A stretch of DNA of 12,504 bases from Lachnospiraceae bacterium UBA7012 (GTDB lineage: Bacteria; Bacillota; Clostridia; Lachnospirales; Lachnospiraceae). A program made the translations under genes and the position numbers. Where the stretch lies: NCBI GenBank assembly GCA_002449595.1, contig DJXE01000160.1, forward strand, positions 1 through 12,504, written 5' to 3'. This document shows positions 1 to 6,744 of this stretch, piece by piece; positions within the stretch are counted from its first letter, which is position 1, and every line of letters starts with the position of its first letter. Below the pieces are notes generated by a model. It worked only from the letters and a program-made list of their open reading frames with translations. It was not told where the DNA came from and made no database searches.

Positions 1-1427
1 GGCCAGATCTTGCTGTAGCCGGTCATGCCGAGCGCAATGCCGAGAACAACAGTGATCGCCGTGGAGACGTAAGGGTTGACCAGAATCGCCTTCGTGCCCT
101 TCACGTCCTTGACGGTCTGGCCTTCTTCAAGCCAGAACTCCTGGAACATGTAGCGGGCAAGACGGGTAGCGGTATCGAGAGACGTCAGGCAGAAAACGGA
201 AACTGCGAGGACGAGCATCTGATACATGACACCCTGGACCTTCTCGCCGGCGAACGTGCCGATCATGCGGGAGATACCGGTTGCGAAAACAACAGTCGGA
301 GAACCGAACGGGACTTCTCCCTTCGGAACAGCCGCTTCCTTCCAGACATACGCAACAGCGCAGAGGGAAAGGACAGCGACGACGCACTCGACGAGCATCA
401 TGCCGTAGCCGATCATCTGAGCGTCTTTTTCGTTGTCCAGCTGCTTCGCCGTCGTACCGGAAGAAACCAGTGAATGGAAACCGGAGATCGCGCCGCAGGC
501 GATCGTGATGAACAGAGCCGGGAACATGGAACCGCCCGCGAACAGGCCGTTGCCGCGAACCGCCGCATCGCCCATCATGGGGATCTCAAGCGCAGGATGT
601 GCGCCGAGAACGCCAATGACAGCAACGATCAGCATGAAGTAGAGCAGGAAAGAGCTCAGGTAGTCACGAGGCTGCAGAAGGATCCACACAGGGGCTACGG
701 AAGCGATCAGGATGTACAGGCCGAGGAACCACATCCACGCGTTGTAGGAAAGAGCGACGGGGTGGAAGTTCAGGCCGATGAAAACGATGATAACGATGCC
801 GATGATGCCGCCGACGGTCGCAGGGCCGATCGGAACGTTCTTGCGGTAAACGGCATAGCCGAAGATGATCGCGAGAACGATGAACAGGAGCGAGATCATC
901 GCCGTGGAAAGGTTCGCTTCGAGAGCTGCGCCTTCAAGAGCAACGCCGGCCGCGTTGGTCGCGCCGAACGTGCCAGCCACGATCGAAGCGAATGCCGCGA
1001 CGACGAGGAGCAGTGTCAGGTATGCGAAGATGATGAACAGTCTCTTTGCGGTCTTGCCCATGGAGCTGTCGATGACTTCACCGATGGACTGGCCTTTGTG
1101 ACGAACGGACGCGAACAGAGCGCCGAAGTCATGAACGCCGCCGAAGAAGATGCCGCCGATGATGACCCAGAGCAGAACAGGAAGCCAGCCGAAAGCTGCC
1201 GCCTGGATAGGGCCGTTGATCGGGCCTGCGCCGGCGATGGAGGAGAAGTGGTGACCCATCAGGACCGGAGCTTTCGCCGGAACGTAGTCAACGCCATCCT
1301 CAAGTTCGTGTGCGGGCGTCTTGCGCGAAGGATCGATTCCCCACTGCTTGGCGAGCCAGCCGCCGTAGCAGACGTAACCGATGACGAGCAACGCGATCGC
1401 AATGATCAGGATTAATGCTGCATTCAT
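1..1427 (-). CDS. cstA: Carbon starvation protein CstA-type transporter (partial, C-terminus outside window)
   Basis: Polytopic inner-membrane transporter of the CstA/BtsT family, whose characterised members import peptides or pyruvate with a proton when carbon is scarce. I translated about 475 residues from the minus strand. They start MNAALILIIAIAL and carry the family hallmark HHFSSIAGAGPINGP at about residues 59-73, then GGVHDFGALFASVRHKGQS, followed by many hydrophobic helices. The ATG at 1425-1427 is preceded by GGGAGGG with about six bases of spacing, a strong ribosome binding site. The frame is still open at base 1, so the C-terminal part lies outside the window. The gene lies 40 bp downstream of the 197-residue unknown gene on the same strand and may be co-transcribed with it. 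The family call is firm; peptide versus pyruvate cannot be decided from sequence. Confidence 0.93.
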   Translation of the reverse strand, partial: MNAALILIIAIALLVIGYVCYGGWLAKQWGIDPSRKTPAHELEDGVDYVPAKAPVLMGHHFSSIAGAGPINGPIQAAAFGWLPVLLWVIIGGIFFGGVHDFGALFASVRHKGQSIGEVIDSSMGKTAKRLFIIFAYLTLLLVVAAFASIVAGTFGATNAAGVALEGAALEANLSTAMISLLFIVLAIIFGYAVYRKNVPIGPATVGGIIGIVIIVFIGLNFHPVALSYNAWMWFLGLYILIASVAPVWILLQPRDYLSSFLLYFMLIVAVIGVLGAHPALEIPMMGDAAVRGNGLFAGGSMFPALFITIACGAISGFHSLVSSGTTAKQLDNEKDAQMIGYGMMLVECVVAVLSLCAVAYVWKEAAVPKGEVPFGSPTVVFATGISRMIGTFAGEKVQGVMYQMLVLAVSVFCLTSLDTATRLARYMFQEFWLEEGQTVKDVKGTKAILVNPYVSTAITVVLGIALGMTGYSKIW

Positions 1428-1467
1428 TTGTTACCCTCCCCTTAGAAGTATAGTGTAAAAAATGTAT

Positions 1468-2061
1468 CTATATCGGACTCTCCTGCCGCTGCTCTTTCGG
1501 TATAAAGAGTTCGTTATAGCCTTTTGCCCCCTGCTCCGCATCCGCGAACGCCTTGCGGTAGAGCTTCTTCAGCTCCGCTCCCGCCGGGTTCGTCCAGACG
1601 TTCTTCCCGGATACGTCCGCTACGACGAGCCGCGCCTCAGCATGACCCCGCATGGAGAACTTGTAGCCCTTGTCAAACCGGAACTTCCTGACCGCCTTCA
1701 GCGCCTCGGGGGCCGGCGTCTCGTCGCACAGGATCGCGAACGTCAGGTAGGTATACATGTGATCTTCTTCCGGATACTTTTCCCCGTGACGCACGAGGAC
1801 CGGCTCCATGTATTCCTTCACTTCCCGCATCAGGTCATCCAGCAGCTCCGGCGTCAGCGTCTCCGGCGCAAGAAAAAAAACGTGCTCATACGCTTTGACA
1901 GACCACAGCTTTGCCTTCTTTACGAGGACGTACTTTTCCCCGAGAGAAGAAAAATAAGCATAAGCGGTGTACTGCCTTCCGTTGATCGCACGTTCTTTAT
2001 ATACATCGAAACTCCTCGCGTATCTGGCGAGAACGATATTGAGGTATGACGCTGTATCCAT
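1468..2061 (-). CDS. Conserved-looking hypothetical protein, 197 aa, upstream of cstA
   Basis: I do not firmly recognise this protein. It has 197 residues starting MDTASYLNIVLARYARSFDV, is soluble in appearance (no signal peptide or membrane segment), and is rich in charged and aromatic residues. An alpha/beta pattern runs throughout. A central stretch, VFFLAPETLTPELLDDL, is followed by a helix-rich segment and a C-terminal KLYRKAFADAEQGAKGYNELF. It may belong to one of the clostridial DUF families with an N-terminal YLN...R...FDV pattern (DUF8052 came to mind, from memory and unverified). The start ATG at 2059-2061 has only a weak GAGG about 16 bases upstream, so initiation is less certain than for its neighbours, but no better in-frame start is visible. 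It is transcribed toward cstA with a 40-bp gap, suggesting one transcript. Confidence 0.8.
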   Translation of the reverse strand: MDTASYLNIVLARYARSFDVYKERAINGRQYTAYAYFSSLGEKYVLVKKAKLWSVKAYEHVFFLAPETLTPELLDDLMREVKEYMEPVLVRHGEKYPEEDHMYTYLTFAILCDETPAPEALKAVRKFRFDKGYKFSMRGHAEARLVVADVSGKNVWTNPAGAELKKLYRKAFADAEQGAKGYNELFIPKEQRQESPI

Positions 2062-2258
2062 GAAGCTGTTGACTGTTCCTCTGGTTCCGCGGAATCGAAT
2101 GCGTCCCGCGCGAAGTTTCTTAACTTATCCGCACAAGTATGATATCTTAATCACTATAAAAGCCGATATGAATTTAATATACTATTCTGTTTTTGAAAAA
2201 TCAACCCGCCCGCATGCGGAGGCGCTCCCTGCCTCACATACTATTAAGGAAGACTGAC
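2062..2258. promoter_or_regulatory. Divergent intergenic region with AT-rich core
   Basis: This 197-bp gap separates the minus-strand unknown gene from the plus-strand small gene at 2259, so it must hold promoters in both directions. Bases of about 2115-2205 are clearly AT-rich compared with the surroundings. They contain TATACT on the plus strand and TATCAT and TATAGT on the minus strand as possible -10 boxes, none with a convincing -35 at 16-18 bp. Exact promoters therefore cannot be assigned. The palindrome CCGCATGCGG lies near 2212-2221 and has no clear role. Confidence 0.35.
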
Positions 2259-2588
2259 ATGTTCTTTTCAAGGCTGCGTCCTCACGGCGAAAGCGCCGTC
2301 CTCCCCGATATCAAGGAAGATTTCCGGGAGAGCAAACGACTGGAAAAGTACCGTCTCGGGAAGAAGGCACTCTATTTCCCGGCCGGTTTTATGTGGGAGT
2401 ACCTCCCGTTAAACGAGATCACACAGATCCGGAGAGTCACGAGGCTCATCGAGTCCGAGAACGGCGTCTGCCCCTTCTCCATGGAAGTCCCCAGCGTGAG
2501 GATCTTCTATCACGGGAAGGACACCGTGCTCGAAATTGAAAAGGAAAAAAGCACTGCCGCGGTCCTGGCTGCCGCCGGCGAAAGATAA
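2259..2588 (+). CDS. Small hypothetical protein, 109 aa, paralogue of the next gene
   Basis: Unrecognised 109-residue protein. The start is taken as the ATG at 2259, because AAGGAAG lies six bases upstream; in-frame ATGs further upstream (2193, 2214) lack such a site and would add an unlikely basic N-terminus. No signal peptide or membrane segment is seen. Residues 27-41 (RLEKYRLGKKALYFP) match RIEQYKISDQAVYFP at residues 24-38 of the next gene at 7 of 15 positions. A similar YLPL/YLLL segment follows, then a strand-rich region and a charged C-terminal helix (LEIEKEKSTAAVLA). The strand-rich body with a terminal helix would fit a small PH-like or similar beta domain, but that is a guess. It is 57 bp from the downstream gene and probably in the same operon. 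Confidence 0.75.
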   Translation: MFFSRLRPHGESAVLPDIKEDFRESKRLEKYRLGKKALYFPAGFMWEYLPLNEITQIRRVTRLIESENGVCPFSMEVPSVRIFYHGKDTVLEIEKEKSTAAVLAAAGER

Positions 2589-2645
2589 CCGTTCACCTGA
2601 CAGCAAAAGACAGCCGCTCACCCGGCTGCAGATGGAGGAAACAGC

Positions 2646-3020
2646 ATGACGTGGACAGCATATCTGCCCGGAAGGACCGTCACCGATCCCAGGAGTGACA
2701 TCAAGTCCGGGACGCGCATCGAACAGTACAAGATCAGCGATCAGGCCGTCTATTTCCCGAGGGAGAAGTATCTTCTGCTCTCGGACATCCGCAGGACCTG
2801 GATCCAGGACTCCACGATGAATTTCGTCGGGACCTGCGGCAAAGGCCTTCCCGTCTTTGTGGTCCGCCTTGATCACGGCGATGAGAAAAAGGTCAACCTG
2901 ATGCTCGAGAAGAAAGAGCACGCGGAGGAAATGATCCGCCTGATCTGCGAGAAGAACCCCTCGGTCGTCGTCGAGCAGTGGAGCCGGCAGGCGCAGCTGG
3001 ACGGCACGGCGCCGAAATGA
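2646..3020 (+). CDS. Small hypothetical protein, 124 aa, paralogue of the preceding gene
   Basis: Unrecognised 124-residue cytosolic-looking protein with no membrane segment or signal peptide. The ATG at 2646 follows GGAGG with a suitable gap. Its core RIEQYKISDQAVYFPREKYLLL parallels RLEKYRLGKKALYFP...EYLPL of the gene just upstream. Both end in a charged helix (here LEKKEHAEEMIRLICEKNP, residues about 87-105). The two appear to be tandem duplicates that have diverged strongly. This copy has a short extra C-terminal tail. A small 6-bp hairpin (CAGCCG/CGGCTG) lies between the two genes. Transcription ends at a strong hairpin 30 bp past the stop codon, so the two genes form a complete two-gene unit. 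No function can be assigned. Confidence 0.78.
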   Translation: MTWTAYLPGRTVTDPRSDIKSGTRIEQYKISDQAVYFPREKYLLLSDIRRTWIQDSTMNFVGTCGKGLPVFVVRLDHGDEKKVNLMLEKKEHAEEMIRLICEKNPSVVVEQWSRQAQLDGTAPK

Positions 3021-3050
3021 GGTGCGGCGCAGAATGTTTAATGAATATCA

Positions 3051-3076
3051 AAAGCCCCGGCGTATGCCGGGGCTTT
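3051..3076. terminator. Bidirectional rho-independent terminator
   Basis: A perfect 11-bp stem, AAAGCCCCGGC (3051-3061) with GCCGGGGCTTT (3066-3076), has a 4-base loop. The stem has a GC-rich core and A/T flanks in both directions. It lies between the convergent small-protein gene (stop 3020) and the SPFH gene (stop 3152), and can serve both. Confidence 0.85.
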
Positions 3077-3151
3077 CGTTATGCTTCTTTCATTTCAGGC
3101 ATATCATGCTGTCATTCCGGGCAAGCCATGCCTTCAGTTCCGGCACCGGGC

Positions 3152-4183
3152 TCAGTGGCCGTACTGCGTGCCGGCGTTGATCGACGCGGTCGTCTTCGCG
3201 GCATCCTGTCCGCCGGGGCCGTTGTCGTCGCAGCAGGGATCCGCAGCGGGCGCCTTCTTCGCCTTCGCGGTCTTGTCGATCGGCGTCGCATCGCCGATCC
3301 CGAGCGCTTCCGAGGCGACGCCCAGCGTGGAGATCACGCTGGTCAGGTCGCTCGGCATGTAGATCTTCGTCGCCCTGCCGTCGGAGACGTTCTTCAGGGC
3401 TTCGATGCCTTTCAGGCGAAGCACCGACTCATCCACATTCGCGGATTTCAGGGCTGCAAGGCCCTGCGCCTCCGCCTGGTAGACGAGCTCGATCGAGCGG
3501 GCGCGGCCTTCCGCGAGCGCGATCTGCGCGTCCCTCTCCGCTTCCGCGGACAGGATCTTCGCTCTCTTATCGCCTTCCGCTCTGGAGACGACCGCTTCCT
3601 GGTGCGCCTGTGCCTCAAGGACGGTCTGACGGCGTTCACGCTCTGCGCGCATCTGCTTCGTCATGACTTCCTCAATTTCCTTCGGCGGCTGGATGTTCTT
3701 GATCTCGACACGGGTGACCTTGATGCCCCAGGGGTCGGTCGCCGTATCCAGGATGACCTCCATGCGGCGGTTGATCTCGTCGCGGCTCGTCAGGGTCTGG
3801 TCCAGTTCCATCTCGCCGATGATATTTCTCAGCGTCGTCGCGGACAGGTTCTGCAGGCCGGCGATCGGGTTCTCGACGCCGTAAGTGTAGAGCTTCGGAT
3901 CGAAGACTCTCATGAATACGACCGAGTCGATCAGCATCGTGACGTTATCCTTCGTGATGACGGGCTGCGGCGGGAAGTCGAGCACCTGTTCCTTCAGGGA
4001 GATGCGCTTCGCGACGCGCTCGATGACCGGGATCTTGAGATGGAATCCCGCCGTCCAGGTCGTCTTGTAGCGTCCTAAGATCTCGATGACGAACGCGTAG
4101 CCTTGCGGCACGATCCGCATGCAGCTGAAAAGGACTGCCAGGACAACGATCAGCAGCAATACAATAAAGAAAACTCCGCCCAT
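3152..4183 (-). CDS. SPFH/band 7 (stomatin/prohibitin-like) membrane protein
   Basis: Membrane-anchored SPFH-domain protein of 343 residues, a family that forms oligomeric rings or microdomain scaffolds and often controls membrane proteases. Residues about 4-21 are one hydrophobic anchor. The band 7 domain spans about 22-200 (IVPQGYAFVIEILGRY, then VDSVVFMRVFDP-like strands and ATTLRNIIGEMELDQTLTSR). An Ala/Glu/Arg-rich coiled-coil follows at about 178-245, and the conserved segment ALKNVSDGRATKIYMPSDL at about 262-280. The start ATG at 4181-4183 has a near-perfect AGGAGGT site six bases upstream. The closest named relatives would be QmcA/YbbK-type stomatins. No NfeD-type partner gene is adjacent. 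The last 40 residues form a low-complexity tail with a vicinal Cys pair (about 317-318). The family is certain; the cellular role is inferred. Confidence 0.93.
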   Translation of the reverse strand: MGGVFFIVLLLIVVLAVLFSCMRIVPQGYAFVIEILGRYKTTWTAGFHLKIPVIERVAKRISLKEQVLDFPPQPVITKDNVTMLIDSVVFMRVFDPKLYTYGVENPIAGLQNLSATTLRNIIGEMELDQTLTSRDEINRRMEVILDTATDPWGIKVTRVEIKNIQPPKEIEEVMTKQMRAERERRQTVLEAQAHQEAVVSRAEGDKRAKILSAEAERDAQIALAEGRARSIELVYQAEAQGLAALKSANVDESVLRLKGIEALKNVSDGRATKIYMPSDLTSVISTLGVASEALGIGDATPIDKTAKAKKAPAADPCCDDNGPGGQDAAKTTASINAGTQYGH

Positions 4184-4222
4184 AATATTACCTCCTGTTC
4201 CGCACGGAGCAATCGTGCTTTA

Positions 4223-4251
4223 TTGAGTTCGATTATACCACGGTTTATAAT
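4223..4251 (+). promoter_or_regulatory. Sigma-A-type promoter for the zinc-ribbon gene
   Basis: TTGAGT at 4223-4228 and a perfect TATAAT at 4246-4251 are separated by exactly 17 bases, which is textbook spacing for the housekeeping sigma factor. The predicted start, near 4258, leaves a 5' leader of about 50-70 bases before the zinc-ribbon protein. Confidence 0.7.
4232..4240 (-). promoter_or_regulatory. Extended -10 promoter for the SPFH gene
   Basis: On the minus strand this reads TGGTATAAT, a consensus extended -10 (TGnTATAAT), about 49 bp before the SPFH start codon. The -35 position (4255-4260, ACAATT on the minus strand) is poor, as extended -10 promoters tolerate. It lies within the spacer of the opposing plus-strand promoter. 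Confidence 0.6.
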
Positions 4252-4325
4252 GGGAATTGTTCGCCGGGAAGGCGTTCACAGGATTTTAATAAATGGAGGC
4301 AGGAATGCCTCAGAGAGGTATGAAT

Positions 4326-4895
4326 ATGAAATGTCCTAATTGCGGCAACGAGATACCGGATAACCAGAAGTTCTGCACGGTCTGCGGGACCCCGCTCACC
4401 GATGATGCCCGGATGGACGGCATGTACGGCGCAGCGGACGGCACGTACAGCACGGCAGGCAGCGCGTTCGGCGCGACAGACAGCACGTACAGCAGTGCGG
4501 GCGATGCGGCCGACGCGGCGAGCGGCGTCTACAGCAGTGCAGCCGATGCGGCAGGCACAGCAGGCGCTTCGAGCGCGGCCGGCAGCACATACAATGGAAT
4601 CAATCCCGCGTACATTGGCGCGGGCAGCACGGCCGCAGGCAGCGCGGCGTTCGACCCGAACACGATCCCGGCGGACTTCCGCCCGCTCTCGACGTGGGCC
4701 TACTTCGGCTACCAGCTGCTGTTCTCCCTCCCGTTCGTCGGCTTCGTCTGCCTCCTGATCTTCTCGTTCGGAGGCACGCACAACCGGAACCTGCGGAACT
4801 TCGCGCGCTCCTATTTCTGCATGTTTATCATCGTGGTGCTCCTGATTCTCATCCTGGCTGCGATCGGAGGCTTCGCCTACTTCTACAGCTACTGA
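4326..4895 (+). CDS. Zinc-ribbon membrane protein with Ala/Gly/Ser-rich repeat linker
   Basis: A 189-residue protein in three parts. Residues 1-21 form a zinc ribbon with CPNC (Cys3, Cys6) and CTVC (Cys17, Cys20). Residues 30-118 form a linker of mostly Ala, Gly, Ser, Thr, Asp and Tyr with no Lys, Arg, Glu, Gln, Leu or Cys. It contains three 14-residue repeats starting at Tyr41, Tyr55 and Tyr69. Residues about 129-148 and 164-187 are two hydrophobic helices separated by a basic loop (THNRNLRNFAR). The start is chosen to give the usual MKCPNCG opening, with AGAGAGG seven bases upstream. ATG 4305 with GGAGG five bases upstream, or ATG 4293 or 4320, are in-frame alternatives that add up to 11 residues. 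It is divergent from the SPFH gene. The zinc ribbon plus two-helix layout is common in Bacillota, but no function is established. Confidence 0.85.
   Translation: MKCPNCGNEIPDNQKFCTVCGTPLTDDARMDGMYGAADGTYSTAGSAFGATDSTYSSAGDAADAASGVYSSAADAAGTAGASSAAGSTYNGINPAYIGAGSTAAGSAAFDPNTIPADFRPLSTWAYFGYQLLFSLPFVGFVCLLIFSFGGTHNRNLRNFARSYFCMFIIVVLLILILAAIGGFAYFYSY
4446..4571 (+). repeat. Three in-frame 42-bp tandem repeats in the zinc-ribbon gene
   Basis: Units start at 4446, 4488 and 4530, each beginning TACAGCA and exactly 42 bp (14 codons) apart. Units 2 and 3 share TACAGCAGTGC. The 12-mer GCACGTACAGCA occurs at 4441-4452 and again at 4483-4494. The units diverge in their second halves. Confidence 0.7.
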
Positions 4896-4921
4896 GCCGC
4901 GAGGCCATAATCATCAGGCCG

Positions 4922-4954
4922 GGAAACAGCGGTCAAACCAGGAAACAGCGATCA
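4922..4954. repeat. Short direct repeat after the zinc-ribbon gene
   Basis: GGAAACAGCGGTCA at 4922-4935 recurs as GGAAACAGCGATCA at 4941-4954 (13 of 14 identical, 19 bases apart). It lies in the 3' untranslated stretch between the zinc-ribbon stop and the terminator. Nothing else is evident in this gap. Confidence 0.4.
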
Positions 4955-5010
4955 CTGCCGGGCAGAGGATCCGGCTTCCCGCAAACATCTTATCTATCAC
5001 ATGACATACA

Positions 5011-5037
5011 AAAGGGTTGTGCTTCGCACAACCCTTT
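5011..5037. terminator. Bidirectional rho-independent terminator
   Basis: A perfect 12-bp stem, AAAGGGTTGTGC (5011-5022) with GCACAACCCTTT (5026-5037), has a TTC loop. It is followed on the plus strand by a T-rich stretch. It sits between the convergent zinc-ribbon gene (stop 4895) and the isomerase gene (stop 5115). Confidence 0.85.
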
Positions 5038-5114
5038 CATTATCTTTTCAGTTGTCTTCTGATCACGATGCTTTCTTATCAAAAGACCTTCTGATCAGGA
5101 CGCCTTCCGAACGA

Positions 5115-6488
5115 TCAGTCGACGCAGTCGAACTCCACACCCAGATACTTGCAGGCCTCGCGGAAGACTTCCTTGTAGGAGCCGTAGACGCCCGCGATGT
5201 GGTGGATGTAAGGCCCGTACATGAGCTTGTCTTCCCACTTGCCCCAGTCCTTCGTCTCGAACCAGACGTAGTTGCCGGTCGTCTTCGGGCCGTCGCAGGT
5301 GTCCGCTTCTTCAACGAAGAGCTTGTAGGTGCCGTGATCCGCGTCGAAGCGGACGAGGGTCAGATGGCCGTCCTTCAGCTGGTAGCTGCCCTTGCAGTCC
5401 TTGATGCAGACGCCTTCTTTGGACAGAGCGGGCGGGAACGGTCCGCAGTGCCACAGCAGCTCCGCATTGTCGTTGTAAGGATGGCGGATCGTGATGTCCG
5501 CGAGGAACGAAGGGCACTCATACAGCGTGGATGCCTGCGCGAGGATCGCGGAGACAGCACCGTGGATGTCGGTCTCGCATGCCGTCGGTATGTTCAGGCC
5601 GGACAGATAGCCGAATGCGAAGCAGCAGGCGATGCCGTAGTGGCTGCCGATCAGGCTCCAGCAGTCGGAAGCGACCGTCGTGCACTGATACTTCTCAGCA
5701 AGGAAGCGGATCGCGCAGATCAGAGCCGCCATCTTCTTGCGTGCTTCCTCGTCAACGTTGATGTAAGATGCATCCATCGCATCCAGATCCTTCAGGATCG
5801 CCTCAGCGTCGTCGTTCTGCTCGATGAACTTGTCGACGGTGCGGATGATCTCCTGACTCTCGATCGGGACGATCTGCATGCCGAACTTCTCCATCAGCTC
5901 GCCTTCATTGACCTTGACGCTGTTGAACTGGCGCGGTCTCGTGGAGAGCTGCAGCACGCGCATGTCTCTGAACTGCTTCACGATCATGGCGACGCGGACG
6001 AACTTGTCGATGCCTTCCGCGAGTTCGGGAGAATCCAGCCAGCAGTTGCGCAGATAAGTATAAGGAAGGCCGGAGCGCATCAGCATTCTGGTCGTCGCGA
6101 ACAGGCCGCACTGCGTGTCATAGTCGCGAAGGTGCGCTTCTTCCGCAGGATCCTTGTCGCCGTCGCGCGGGCCCCAGATCAGTGTGGGAACGCGCAGCTT
6201 GGACGCGATCATGCCGACCGCTTCTTCCTGGCCGAAGTTTGCATGCGGCACAAACAGCGCATCGACTCTCTCGTCGATGAAGTAATTCGTCACGCGCGCG
6301 ATCTCATCGAGTTCCGTCACCATGCCGTCATCGCACTTGTCGGTTCCCCAGACGACTTCGACGTGAGGCATCTGTGCAAAGATCTCATCCAGCTTCGCCT
6401 TGATGAGCTCAGCATTCTTCTTTGCATACTCCCGCGGCGGGAATACGTCACGGGCGGTAATGACGACGCCGATCTTCACTTTCTTCAT
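5115..6488 (-). CDS. L-fucose/L-arabinose isomerase family protein
   Basis: Cytosolic protein of 457 residues resembling the L-fucose isomerase-like family (aldose-ketose isomerases using a divalent metal, COG2407 type). The N-terminal Rossmann-like domain is recognisable in KIGVVITARDVFPPREYA and DALFVPHANFGQEEAVG. The catalytic half contains TTVASDCWSLIG (about 270-281), ACETDIHGAVSA (about 303-314, with Glu305 and Asp307 as likely metal or acid/base residues), ELLWHCGPFP (about 343-352) and GPYIHHIAGVYG (about 425-436). The length is shorter than E. coli FucI (about 590) but normal for the shorter family members. The ATG at 6486-6488 has AGGAGGGG eight bases upstream. The gene is a monocistron, diverging from the ECF operon and closed by the terminator at 5011-5037. 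The exact sugar (fucose, arabinose or another) cannot be stated from sequence. Confidence 0.88.
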   Translation of the reverse strand: MKKVKIGVVITARDVFPPREYAKKNAELIKAKLDEIFAQMPHVEVVWGTDKCDDGMVTELDEIARVTNYFIDERVDALFVPHANFGQEEAVGMIASKLRVPTLIWGPRDGDKDPAEEAHLRDYDTQCGLFATTRMLMRSGLPYTYLRNCWLDSPELAEGIDKFVRVAMIVKQFRDMRVLQLSTRPRQFNSVKVNEGELMEKFGMQIVPIESQEIIRTVDKFIEQNDDAEAILKDLDAMDASYINVDEEARKKMAALICAIRFLAEKYQCTTVASDCWSLIGSHYGIACCFAFGYLSGLNIPTACETDIHGAVSAILAQASTLYECPSFLADITIRHPYNDNAELLWHCGPFPPALSKEGVCIKDCKGSYQLKDGHLTLVRFDADHGTYKLFVEEADTCDGPKTTGNYVWFETKDWGKWEDKLMYGPYIHHIAGVYGSYKEVFREACKYLGVEFDCVD

Positions 6489-6545
6489 TTTGATTTCCCC
6501 TCCTGTTTTCAGTGTTATTGTAATTTGCTATTGATTCGGCTTTGT

Positions 6546-6570
6546 AAACTGAGTTTCTAAAGTAATTATA
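6546..6570 (-). promoter_or_regulatory. Probable promoter and operator of the isomerase gene
   Basis: The minus strand has a perfect TATAAT (plus-strand ATTATA at 6565-6570), but no good -35 at 16-18 bp; TTGTCA is only 13 bases upstream. Just downstream, overlapping the expected transcription start, is the perfect 11-bp palindrome AAACTGAGTTT (6546-6556), a position typical of a repressor operator. The regulator is unknown. Confidence 0.45.
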
Positions 6571-6690
6571 CTAGCATCCTCACTGACAATCCAGATTTAT
6601 TTTATCAGTCGGAGATGACTATTTTGTCATTCTCCTCTCCCGCCCCCTTCGCCAGGCGGCGCGGACGCCCTGCCTGCACTGTTCCGGGTG
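6571..6690. other. Middle of the isomerase-ECF intergenic region
   Basis: The gene-free stretch 6489-6815 (327 bp) separates divergent genes. The flanks hold the promoters listed separately. In this middle part I see only an imperfect inverted repeat, GGAGATGAC (6611-6619) against GTCATTCTCC (6626-6635), with a one-base bulge, and a GC-rich tract at 6640-6690. I see no ORF with a ribosome binding site and no RNA gene. Confidence 0.4.
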
Positions 6691-6717
6691 GCACAGATGC
6701 CCCGCCTGTGCTATAAT
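6691..6717 (+). promoter_or_regulatory. Extended -10 promoter with overlapping dyad, ECF operon
   Basis: TGCTATAAT at 6709-6717 is a perfect extended -10. Immediately upstream and sharing three bases with it is the inverted repeat GCACAG (6691-6696) and CTGTGC (6706-6711), with nine bases between the arms. This fills the -35/-10 spacer and is a good place for a repressor. No usable -35 is seen. Transcription should start near 6724. Confidence 0.5.
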
Positions 6718-6744
6718 CCCCGTAGTTTATTAAATTTCTATAAA

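Noticed and set aside
474..1415. 313-aa plus-strand ORF
   Set aside because: It is antisense to the clearly recognisable cstA gene, has a low-complexity Asp/Arg/Glu composition and no ribosome binding site; it results from G/C third-position bias.
1428..1467. Separate promoter for cstA (minus-strand TATACT near 1447-1452)
   Set aside because: Transcription would start inside the ribosome binding site of cstA and no -35 is present, so read-through from the upstream gene is more likely.
2978..4078. 366-aa plus-strand ORF
   Set aside because: Antisense to the SPFH gene and crossing the terminator at 3051-3076; Arg/Asp-rich shadow with no family resemblance.
5001..6560. 519-aa plus-strand ORF, longer than the isomerase it overlaps
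   Set aside because: Its composition (Asp, Val, Arg, Leu, Ala repeats) is typical of an antisense mirror, it runs across a terminator, and the opposite strand encodes a recognisable isomerase with a good start site.
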